In this document: in pieces, positions 12,555 through 22,238 of the stretch | Layout of the letters: the number at the start of each line of letters is the position of its first letter | Numbering within the stretch: position 1 is the first letter of the stretch | Assembly (NCBI RefSeq): GCF_036711975.1 | Contig: NC_091966.1 | Coordinates: 39,563,501-39,627,500 of the forward strand | Length of the DNA stretch: 64,000 nt | DNA from: Onthophagus taurus | Taxonomy: Eukaryota > Arthropoda > Insecta > Coleoptera > Scarabaeidae | Direction of reading: 5' to 3' | The notes under the pieces: model-generated | Database searches by the model: none | What the model was told of the DNA's origin: nothing | The model's input: the letters and a program-made list of their open reading frames with translations, nothing else | Position numbers and translations under genes: made by a program

Positions 12555-12996
12555 TACAGGGTGGTCCGTTACTAATGGGACACAGAGCAACAGTGAATTC
12601 CTTACATTAAATTATTACGATTTAACCCAATTTATGTTAGTCCAATTGTTAATAACAACGAAGATACAGATGGTTAAAGTTAATACTTTATTTTCGTTTT
12701 TCTTTAATAATTTCGTTGTCTCTTACATTATGAACATGAAAATTGGTACATTATCATTTTTTAATACAATAAATAATAATTTGGTGTTAGTTTTGATTTA
12801 TCTTTTAGATGGCGCTGTCTACCTAAAAAAACCACCCTTAAAGTAGTCATATCTTTTTCACCGTTAAAATTTTTACAACTCACATAACATAAAACAGTTT
12901 CTCAGACATTTTTACATAAATTTGGTATACCTATCAATATTCTCTAAAGTTCTCCGTTCCCGAGATAATCACTGTTTAAGGGCACTTTGCAAAATT
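12555..12996 (+). repeat. Left terminal inverted repeat of the mariner element
   Basis: Matches 14620-15059 in inverse orientation over about 440 bp with scattered differences and small indels. Shared landmarks from the outside in: AACAGTGAATTCCTTACAT, CATTATGAACATGAAAATTG, GATGGCGCTGTCTACCT, CTCCGTTCCCGAGATAATCA and the inner end near CACTTTGCAAAATTT. Confidence 0.9.
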
Positions 12997-13126
12997 TAAT
13001 ATCTCAGTAACATCAGTTGGCGTTGACAAAGTTTTTATTTAGTCAAACACTAGACAATCAGTTTGACATTCAGTTTCATTTTACGCTCAGTATTATTGTA
13101 ATCAATGTATTTGTTACTTTGAAATA

Positions 13127-14174
13127 ATGCCCCGGCATAATTTTTTTTCTAACACGGAAATGCGTGATATGGTGTGCATATACGCTCAAGAAAAGTTTAA
13201 TGGAAGGGAAGCGTGCAGAAGATATTTATTAAAATACCCCAACAGAAGACAACCAAATCACAAGTTATTTAAAAATTTGTATGACCGCTTAGGTGAGACT
13301 GGTTCATTTCGTCCTAAACGAAATACAGGTCGTCCAAAAAAGATTTCCGTTGATGAAGAAGATGAAGTTTTAGTACGAGTTAGTAACAACCCAAAAGTTA
13401 GCTCTAGACGTTTGTCAGCTGCAACCGGGTTAAGCAAGTCGTCAATTCTACGAATATTAAAAAAAGAAAGACTGTATCCATACCATTTTGTACCTGTACA
13501 CGCCTTACTGCCTACTGATTTAAGAGTTCGGTTAGAATTTGCTAATTTTATCAAAAATCGGCAAAATTCTGACCCATCGTTTATTGCCAACATTTTATTT
13601 ACTGACGAGGCGACATTCACTCGTAGTGGGGTTTTTAATTTTAAAAATTATCATGTTTGGGAAACTGAAAACCCACACATGACACGGCAACGGCATTTTC
13701 AACATGAATTTAAAATAAATGTTTGGTGTGGAATAATTGGAAATTATGTGTTGGGTCCACAATTATTTACAGTTTTTGCAAAACCAAGTAGACGATATGT
13801 TGGCTGAGTTACCATTAAATATTTGGACTGTCATGTGGTTTATGCAAGATGGAGCACCACCCCATTTTTCCAGGCAAGTGCGAGATTATCTCGATATGAA
13901 TTTTCCACGAAGATGGATTGGCCGAGGTAGTCATTACACTTGGCCACCACGAAGTCCCGATTGTAATCCTATGGATTTTTGCGTATGGGGATTTGTAAAA
14001 TCCCTTGTTTACAAAGACAATCCTGAAACTCGTGAGGAACTGTGGCAAAAAATTGTAAAGGCAGTGGATATCATTAGGAATGAACAAATATTATTTAACA
14101 TAAGAAGATCATTTTCTAAACGGATTGGAAAATGCATTGAAGCTAACGGTGGTCACTTTGAACACTTACTCTAA
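13127..14174 (+). pseudogene. DD41D mariner-like transposase, frameshifted
   Basis: Cut-and-paste transposase of the IS630/Tc1/mariner superfamily. The N-terminal half (ATG 13127) has two helix-turn-helix regions (GREACRRYLLKYPNR; VSSRRLSAATGLSKSSILRI) joined by a GRPKK hook. The first catalytic Asp is in LFTDEATF (residue 160). The frame runs to a stop at 13807, but from about 13755 the family pattern continues in the +1 frame (YLQFLQNQVDDMLAELPLN), so a small indel or deletion near 13755-13765 kills the gene. The second Asp is in MQDGAPPHF and the third in SPDCNPMDF. I count 41 residues between them, hence DD41D (rosa/Visitor-type) rather than classic DD34D. The catalytic residues are otherwise intact and the natural stop is at 14172-14174. 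Confidence 0.9.
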
Positions 14175-14334
14175 TGCAGTTCATTTTAATTGTTATTGTT
14201 GTTTCCTCTTTTTGTTCGATGTTATTATTATTAAAATGTTTAAATAAATTATAGTCGTTATTAAAATCGATTTTTAATATAGTAATTATGTTAATATTTT
14301 TGTAACATCAACTTATGTTTGTGGATAGTTAAAT

Positions 14335-14570
14335 TATATCTGAAAGATAGATCAGAACTATACTAATTTATCATTTATCATCTTAAAAAGTAATAATATA
14401 AAAATTTTAATGTTCATAATTTAAGAAAAAGCGAAATTATTAAAAAAACAACGAAATTAAAGTATTAACTTTAACCAACTCTATCTTCGTTATTATTAAT
14501 TGGACTAAGATAAATTGAATTAAATCGTAATAATTTTACGATTTAACCCAATTTATCTTAGTCCAATTGT
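14335..14570 (+). repeat. Extra internal copy of mariner TIR sequence ending in a palindrome
   Basis: 14335-14533 repeats, in the same orientation, the right-TIR segment found at about 14800-15000 (landmarks TTTATCATCTTAAAAAG, AATGTTCATAATTTAAG, AAAGTATTAACTTTAACCA). It then folds back: 14500-14533 and 14536-14568 are inverse copies around GATAAATTGAATTAAATCGT. This implies a nested deletion-derivative or an aborted transposition inside the element. Confidence 0.7.
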
Positions 14571-14619
14571 AAATAAAGACTTTTTCACCGCCAACTAATG
14601 TTTATTGAGCATAGTGAAA

Positions 14620-15059
14620 TTTTGCAATGTGCGCTTAAACAGTGATTATCTCGGGAACGGAGAACTTTAGAGAATATTGATAGGTATACCAAATTTATGT
14701 AAAAATGTCTGAGAAACTGTTTTATGTTATGTGAGTTGTAAAAATTTTAACGATGAAAAAGATATGACTGCTGTAAGGGTGGTTTTTTAAGGTAGACAGC
14801 GCCATCTGAAAAAGAAATCAAAACTAATACCAATTTATTATTTATCGTCTAAAAAAATACTAATGTACCAATTTTCATGTTCATAATGTAAGAGACAACG
14901 AAATTATTAAAGAAAAACGAAAATAAAGTATTAACTTTAACCATCTGTATCTTCGTTATTATTAACAATTGGACTAAGATAAATTGGGTTAAATCGTAAT
15001 AATTATATGTAAGGAATTCACTGTTGCTCTGTGTCCCATTAGTAACGGACCACCCTGTA
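14620..15059 (-). repeat. Right terminal inverted repeat of the mariner element
   Basis: Inverse partner of 12555-12996; see that entry. It ends CGGACCACCCTGTA and is followed by the TA target duplicate. Confidence 0.9.
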
Positions 15060-15129
15060 TATCATGTACCTGCAATATTATAATGAAATTTATTTTCTTT
15101 TATTTAAAACTTTTCTTTGAATTTTTATA

Positions 15130-15290
15130 TTTTTCAACTAAATATCAAACCGGTCAAAATGACCGGGTTGGTATATAACAACTTTTGGTATTTCTAGTGT
15201 TAGTTGTATCAGATTCTCGATTTTTGGGTTTCAGTTATTTTAGATATGTAATTTATGTAAATGTAATGTCATGTAATATCATTGAATATT
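15130..15290 (+). mobile_element. Scraps of a piggyBac end and of a LINE 3' end
   Basis: At about 15150 lies the palindrome CCGGTCA-AAA-TGACCGG of the kind seen near piggyBac termini. It is followed at 15205-15240 by ATCAGATTCTCGATTTTTGG and a tail of TGTAA/TGTCA units. The same words occur at the 3' end of the LINE at 22239-24029 (about 23814-23835 and its TAATGTAA tail). So this is a very short 5'-truncated copy of that LINE family. Confidence 0.5.
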
Positions 15291-17634
15291 GCCGATTTTG
15301 TTGAAAGCAATTTTAGAAGCTTTTAGAAGTTATCTCAAAAATGTTTTTGAAATTTATAAAAAAAAAGGAAATCCGTTTTGTCGATCGCATGATTTTAAGT
15401 GATTTGTGTCCATCGCCAGCGTTTACATTTGATTACCATATAAATCTCGAAATACAATAGGTTGGTTACTTAATCACCGCCGGAGGACCGTTAGAGAATC
15501 TGCAAATTTCTCCATCGCATCGTCTCCCGATCGAACGTAAATTATTCTCGAGGACACATCCGGTATTGCATTTTCTTACAGCTTATTTTCTTAAACAATG
15601 TAAATAACTTCTCTTTAACAAACAACTTTTTTATCATAAATATTTAAATATTTTCTAATTTTAAGATAAATCTAAAAATAGCGTTAATTCTTATTTATTT
15701 ATTTTTTTGACCTAGAGCCGATACACTTGAGCTTCGTGCCAAAAAAACACTCTCACCTCGATAGTGAAAGGATTCTCTCGGTTGTGAGCATATGATACCT
15801 CGCACGACCAAATACCAAAACAACGCGTATTCGACAAGCACGTTCTTGAAATCAAGTGAAAGGAGAATCTCTTATTAAAGGCGAGTGTGTACCGTTTACG
15901 TGGTTAATCCCACGCGACCAAAAAGAAAAATCATTCTTATTTCCGCAACATCACAAGCTATTTTATTATTGTTTTTTATTATACACCCATTAAGTTGTCT
16001 AATAATGTCATCAACAACAATTTCTTCTTAAGCAAAAACGAAAAAAATGTAATTTCACTTTCTCGTTATCTCGTGATGATATTAACTTTGGAATTGAAGA
16101 TGTTAATTTTATTTTATTTTTAATTTTAAATTAAGAATTAATTCTGGTTGACCCAAAAATATATTTTGGTTATTTCTTTTTTTAAATAAACTCCATGAAG
16201 TCATTAAAACTACAATACCCCATCATTAATGGACGAAAAAACTAATTTTATGTTATAAAGGTTTTGTGGACTTTCTCTCGGTTGCCCTGAAGGCGCAATT
16301 TCTGAAGACAATTTCAATCTTCCATAAATATTCATTGTTAAATAAAACGAATTTTTTTTTCTTCGATTTGTTTAAAACGCCAAATAATTTCAATCATATA
16401 AATAACGTTAAAAATTTCTTTTTTTATCGAGATGTTATATCTTAATTTTGCATAATAACTTTTAAAATTAATTGCGAATTACTGTCACCTCGGACACCTT
16501 CCCTTTATCTTTCACTTGGCGTAAATCATTCCGAAAATGGTGAAAATCGGCAATAAAAGTAAATCACAATTACAGATAATATAAAATCAAGAATTCGTTT
16601 TGCGACCTCGCGTTCGTTTATAAAATTTACTACCGGTCGTGTTTATAATTGAATTCGCGGGATAAGGAAATGGAAAGTGACGACCGTTACCCTAAAAACT
16701 CTTATACGTTTATTGTATACAGAGACTTTCCGGTTCGTGATGTTCACTCAAACGAGTCTCAAGTGTATCTTTTCAGAGTTTTACTCACGAGTTATTTGGT
16801 CCAACAGAAATTTAACGAAAAATTAACATCAACTTTCTTCTTTTTCTTAATATCACAAAAATCAATATATAATACAGATATTATTTAATTTTGTCCCTCC
16901 TCATTACCTATGTTTGTTAATTATTTTAACAAATTTACTTTAACAAACCGCTAAATGGAATATCTACAAATTCCAAGTCTCCTTTTATTTGTTTGGGTTA
17001 AAACTACGCAAACGAAGTTTGTCTGTGTTTTTGATTAGAGCCAAAAAAAAAGTAAAAGGAATTTGTTACACCTAAAGCTTACCTCTTTTTCTGTTAGGTG
17101 CAATCTCATCACTTTTACGTAACGCCGTTTAAAGTTTCTTTTTCATCTTACATGTCAAACTCTTCAAATGAACTAATGGTGTCTATTAAAAAAACGAGTC
17201 GAGGTAATTATTACGTAAGATACAAAGGAATAATTTCTATTTTATTAAAAAATGGAGGTGTTAAATCAAGTTTTTTTTTTTAATTGGTCGCGTGCATTTA
17301 CACTAACGTGACAAAAATGGTATAAAACTTTCCACTTTTAAAATAACTTTCTTGGTTTTAATTAACAATGTTTATTTTTATTTGTTTGATATAATCCAAA
17401 TTCTTTGGCTTTGCGTATTTAATCTACTTAATAACGGTTGAGATGTTTAATAATTTCAGAAAATCGGAAAATTTGGCAACATTCTGAATGTCGGTATTCT
17501 AAAATAGGGATATCCTAGTAAATTAGATGTTACTAAACTTTTGTTCCATTGTGTATATCTGCTGCATATGAATGAGAAATTCGTTTTTATTGTTGCTTTA
17601 TCCATTTGCTATTCAACTCATAAATCTTCAAATG
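15291..17634. other. No gene recognised
   Basis: AT-rich region with a few GC-richer patches (15470-15560, 15720-15900, 16640-16760). Small open frames at 16649-16888 and 17098-17283 (plus) show no motif, signal peptide or splice context I recognise. The patch at 15720-15900 has several CTCTCAC/CTCGATAG words and could be regulatory, but I cannot show it. Confidence 0.4.
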
Positions 17635-17745
17635 TCATATTAGACGAACAGCTCTTCTCAAGGGATTCATGGCCAATACACCAGATCAATTTGGCATACA
17701 ATTTTGGTTAGCTTCTGATGTAAAAAGTAAACATATTTGTAAACA
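17635..17745 (+). pseudogene. piggyBac transposase scrap
   Basis: Plus-strand frames give VILDEQLF (17637-17661) and, after a one-base shift, FMANTPDQFGIQFWLASDVK. Together they match the piggyBac block TIDEQLxxxxGRxxFxQYMxNKPxKFGIKFW with its catalytic-core Asp. No flanking coding sequence survives, and a hAT-type terminus is inserted about 60 bp downstream. Confidence 0.7.
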
Positions 17746-17807
17746 CCATCAAAATCCAACACAACAATAAACGAAAGAAGAGCTCTGCGAATGACAAGGG
17801 TAAAAGC

Positions 17808-19826
17808 TTGTGATGGAACGGATAGTGATTTTGCGAAAAGCCGAATACCGGATATTCGGCATCCCCTTCGGCCGGACATCCGGTTATCCGGCATATCTAT
17901 CCGGCCATTATGGTTATAATTATTGGTACATTTCTGAAGTGATACCCTACATTGCCACATACGATATGATAACTAACGAAGCAACTCTAAAAAGAGGATA
18001 CATTAATTAATAATTGGTGATATTTCCACAACGATCCTTTAAGAAATTAATTTTATAAGGAATTTTGAAAATTTTTGATAAAAATTGCAACATCGAAAAT
18101 TTTATCAAAACTTCAAATATTGTTTTCTCAAAAACTAAAAGTTATTTTTCAAAACGCGTTGGTTTATCGGAAAGAGGACACTCTTATTAACACTTTGGGA
18201 AAGTTTCATACTCATATTCCAAGAAATGGATTTTATACGAATTTTTAAAACTTAATGGGCGAAAATTGCAAAATTTGACCATTTAAAAAATTTTTTTCTC
18301 AAATACTAAAAGCGACTTTTCAAAACGGCTTGTTGCATTAAAAAGAGGATACTTTAATTAATAATTGGTGATATTTCCACAAGGATCCTTCAAGAAATTA
18401 ATTTTATAGCGAATTTTGAAAATTATCGATGAAAATTGCAACATCAAAAACTTTATCAAAACTTCAAATATTGTTTTCTCAAAAACTAAAAGTTATTTTT
18501 CAAAACGTGTTGGTTCATTGGAAAGAGGACAATTTTATTAACACTTTGGGCAATTTTCATACTCATATTCCAAGAAATGGATTTTATACGAATTTTTAAA
18601 ACTTAATGGGCGAAAATTGCAAAATTGGACCATTTAAAAAATTTTTTTCTCAAATACTAAAAGCGATTTTTCAAAACGGCTTGTTGCATTAAAAAGAGGA
18701 TACTTTAATTAATAATTGGTCATATTTCCACAAGGATCCTTCAAGAAATTAATTTTATAACGAATTTTGAAAATTTTTGATAAAAATTGCAACATCGAAA
18801 ATTTTATCAAAACTTCAAATATTGTTTTCTCAAAAACTAAAAGTTATTTTTCAAAACGCGTTGGTTCATTGAAAAGAGGACACTCCTATTAACACTTTGG
18901 GAAATTTTCATACTCATATTCCAAGAAGTGGATTTTATACGAATTTTTAAAACTTAATCGGCGAAAATTGCAAAATTCGAACAAATTGTCGATTATTTCA
19001 TAAATTTATTTCTCAAGAACTAAAAGCGATTTTTCAAAACGGCTTTTTGCATTAAAAAGAGGATACTTTAATTAATAATTGTTGATATTTCCACAAGGGT
19101 CGTTCAAGAAATGAATTTTATAGCGAATTTTGAAAATTAACGATGAAAATTGCAACATCAAAAACTTTATCAAAACTTCAAATATTGTTTTCTCAAAAAC
19201 TAAAAGTTATTTTTCAAAACACGTTGGTTCATTGAAAAGAGGACACTCTTATTAACACTTTGGGAAATTTTCATACTCATATTCCAAGAAGTGGATTTTA
19301 TACGAATTTTTAAAACTTAATCGGCGAAAATTGCAAAATTCGAACAAATTGTCGATTATTTCATAAATTTATTTCTCAAGAATTAAAAGCGATTTTTCAA
19401 AACGGCTTTTTGCATTAAAAAGAGGATACTTTAATTAATAATTGGTGATATTTTCACAAGGATCCTTCAAGAAATGAATTTTATAGCGAATTTTGAAAAT
19501 TATCGATGAAAATTGCAACATCGAAAATTTTATCAAAACTTCAAATATTGTTTTCTCAAAAACTAAAAGTTAATTTTCAAAACGCGTTGGTTCATTGGAA
19601 AGAGGACACTTTTATTAACATTTTGGGAAATTTTCATACTCACATTCCAAAAAATAGATTTTATACGAATTTTTAAAACTTAATCGATGAAAATTGCAAA
19701 ATTCGAAAAGATTGGCGATTATTTCATAAATTTATTTCTCAAGAACTAAAAGTGATTTTTCAAAACGGCTTGTTGCATTAAAAAGAGGATCCTTTAGTTA
19801 ATAATTGGTGATATTTCCACAAGGAC
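17808..19826 (+). mobile_element. 5' end of a hAT-like element carrying satellite B
   Basis: Begins TTGTGATGGAACGGATA, matching the inverted terminus of the element at 39659-42839 (TAGTGATGGAACTAT on its inner strand). A subterminal zone follows that is full of CCGGATAT/ATCCGG words (17842-17910). Next comes GGCCATTATGGTTATAATT, shared with the other copy, then AACTAACGAAGCAACTCTAA where the satellite array starts. The right part is missing: the array stops at 19826 against Penelope-like sequence. Confidence 0.65.
17984..19826 (+). repeat. Satellite B block 2
   Basis: About five units of the same two-half repeat as block 1, in the same orientation. It is more diverged, with a variant half in which TTTAAAAAATTTTTTTCTCAAATACTAAAAG replaces the usual CTCAAGAAC segment in the first two units. 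The junction with hAT sequence is at the AAAAAGAGGATAC word. Confidence 0.93.
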
Positions 19827-19828
19827 CG

Positions 19829-20165
19829 ATGATAAAATTTACCATGGAAACGGAAACTGCAAAACAGTTACCATTCTTGGATGTGTTGGTCACTAGGAAG
19901 ACGGGTGGGGGTATGGAACTGGGAGTATATCGAAAAAGGACGCATACGAATAGATACCTGCAGGCTACCTAAAGAAGAGAGTTTCCTACAAGATGTACTG
20001 CAGAAGAACGGCTACACAATGAGGGATATCCAACGAGCCACCAAACCACGCAAACAGAGGGAAGACTCGGTAAGTACTACACCAGTTCGTTTTATCTACC
20101 TTCCTTATGTTTCAGGTGTTACACAACCGCACATTAATAACATGAATAGAGAAAACGACTGGAAA
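19829..20165 (+). pseudogene. Penelope-like retroelement fragment
   Basis: The first frame reads KFTMETETAKQLPFLDVLVT, then GVYRKRTHTNRYLQ, the conserved C-terminal part of the Penelope RT domain (LPFLDVLVxR...YRKPTHTDRYL). After a frameshift near 19950 a second frame gives FLQDVLQKNGYTMRDIQRA and VRFIYLPYVSGVTQ. That is the linker leading to the GIY-YIG endonuclease domain (usually FLPYVxGVT). The endonuclease itself is absent. A dead, truncated copy that abuts the satellite. Confidence 0.8.
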
Positions 20166-21645
20166 CTCAGCAATAATTAAAAAGATAACCTGAAAACTTT
20201 GAGGTTCATATTAAATTTGTAAGCCAGTTAGCGACTGTTTTGAGTACACGGCTTTGTTAATTATTGCTTTTCTTGTTGCCCTCTGTACTACAATCGCAAA
20301 ATCATTCGAGTAGCTACACGACTCTGACTCTTTCCTACGGTATTACGGTGAGGATTTTCTTGTAGTACTGATTCCATAACGTGCCACACACCACGGCTCT
20401 TGTGGTACCTTGCAGCGCATTGCCCCCAGCTCTTTGTTTTGGAGGAGAATCGTACTCTGCGATAAATACGTCTCCAGAAGGCTTTATATTGCTTCCATGA
20501 TACATATTCTCCTTACGATTATTTTTTCGAACAACGTTCTGACTACACCCAGGGGGCAGAGGGAGCGATATGATTATACAAGGTTGTACCAGGTTTCACA
20601 AGATTCACAGGTCATCTTTGCAAAACTGCCAACTGGTCTACGGGTCAGCTGGGCAGGGCATCATCTTCTTCTTGATGAGGGGATCGTCTTGCTCCTCTAT
20701 GCGTAATGCTGTTCTCTTCTGTTGACTTCTTCTGAGATTGTGAGGAAGAGCTTATAGTACTGCCTTTGGATGGTGTCCTCGTCATGTTGTGTCACGCCTC
20801 GAGTGTTCTCATTCTTTTATTGAGAACCTGAATACGCTGCGCTCAAGTTGTCGACAAACGTCTTTCCACATCTGTTCCATGAATTTCTTATTTTGTATGC
20901 ATTCTAAACTATGTTAAAAAATGCTATAATTCCCTAGGCAAAGCTCACTGACCAGACTACCAAGTACATTACGAACTATAATGGATCTACCTAAGAAACT
21001 TAATGATGTTTCCTTGCTTAATCACCCATGCTTATCACAGTGTTCCTACTGCAGGATCCGAAGCATGACGAAATGCTGCGAGACATACAAACCAAGTTAA
21101 TTCGATCCCCAACCAGTCACTAAGTAGTTACTGTTTGCGAATCGAAGAGGAAGGGTAGCGTTAAGTTTAGTTGATCACAACTCTGAAACACGGCTGTTGC
21201 AAAAGAAATTAGCACTATATCAACGACTGCAAACTGTACACGTAGTTTGAAAGTTTTAGGCGACAAATCTCTTCAGTCTCTAAGCAGAAGCAATCAAGAG
21301 GAACGAAGCAGAAAAAATTATTCAATTTTTTAACACTCTCCAATTTGACAATATTAACTAGAACTGCTTGTAGTAGTTGCTACTAGGTGGTAAAACCCTA
21401 ATTCTTTTATATCATCAGCCGTTGGAACATAGAATAATGCTCATCCCCATATTGTGAGATGTTTTATGGAATCATTTGCAGAAGATAAAGACATAATACA
21501 TAAGATAAGACATTATGGAGAAGAGACTGGGGAACTTGCTGCATCCTTTGCAAACATTGCAAGCTCTAGAAAAAAGCCATAATACTAATCAAATCCCTGA
21601 TACCGAAAGTCCAAGATGTGAGTACTTTTCATAACATTTTTTGAA
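20166..21645. other. No gene recognised
   Basis: Mixed-composition sequence, less AT-rich than average, with only short open frames (for example 20410-20706 plus, no recognisable motif). It may be the remains of retroelements next to the Penelope scrap, but I found no protein motif in any frame. Confidence 0.35.
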
Positions 21646-21649
21646 ATAT

Positions 21650-21945
21650 ACAGTGTGCGGCAAAATTATGGAATACATTTTACAATAATTAATATTTATT
21701 GAACTAAAATTAGAACTAAAGCTAGACCTAACACTAGAAGTTTTCGGGTTTTGCCGTGCGTCTTTTAAGAAAAGGTTTGGCATTTCGGATACCATGTTGC
21801 AACGTTCTTCAGAATCTGGTTCGAAGTCACTTCAATGACTTTCTAGTGCTAGTTCTAGTGTTAGTTCTAGTTTTAGTTCTAATTGTAGTTCAATTAACAC
21901 CGGCTGTGGAAGCCTTCGTACTTAAATTAATATTTAATTATTAAC
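21650..21945 (+). repeat. Tc1-like end and CTAGTT-type repeat cassette
   Basis: TACAGTGTGCGGCAAAATTA at 21649 resembles a Tc1/mariner terminus. It is followed by two islands of hexanucleotide-like repeats (units such as CTAGAACTAA and TTAGTTCTAG; 21705-21740 and 21840-21890), in inverse orientation around about 100 bp of unique sequence. It ends with GGCTGTGGAAGCCTTCGTAC. The same combination is found at 34755-34990 and 56725-56825. Confidence 0.6.
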
Positions 21946-21978
21946 AATAAAACTAACTGAGGGGAGAAATATTTTGCT

Positions 21979-22238
21979 TAGGGCCGGTTGTACCAACTTA
22001 AAACCGCTGTATCCCTTAATATATTAAGGGCCGGTTGTACCACCTCCCGATAAACTATCTAGCGGATAATTACCATGGTTACAGCGGTTTTAAGCGCTCT
22101 CATTGGCTAAGGCTCGTTACTACCATCTTCTGGTTATGCTATCTAAGGGATTATTACCACAGTTACGGCTATTTCACGCGCTCTGATTGGCTAGTAGATG
22201 GGTTTATCTATAAGATAAATTTAACTAAAAGATGGTAG
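21979..22238 (+). mobile_element. Harbinger-like MITE, left part
   Basis: GGGCCGGTTGTACCACCTCC at 22028, with a shorter relative at 21980. Inside lie palindrome-rich ATCTAGCGGATAATTACCATG motifs. The inverse terminus GGAGGTGGTACAACCGGCCC is at 24088-24107, so the MITE is split by the LINE insertion. GGGCC ends beside TTA/TAA fit PIF/Harbinger-type elements; the family assignment is an inference. Confidence 0.6.

Larger units (their letters stand above)
12555..15059 (+). mobile_element. Tc1/mariner-superfamily transposon, DD41D type, complete but inactive
   Basis: The element starts TACAGGGTGGTCCGTTAC and ends with its inverse complement GTAACGGACCACCCTGTA at 15059. It is flanked by TA dinucleotides at 12553-12554 and 15060-15061, the target duplication of this superfamily. 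Length is 2,505 bp. The terminal inverted repeats are unusually long, about 440 bp. It carries one transposase gene broken by a frameshift. An extra partial copy of TIR-internal sequence lies inside the right half. It sits in the 3' region of a piggyBac relic, so it inserted later than that element. Confidence 0.93.
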
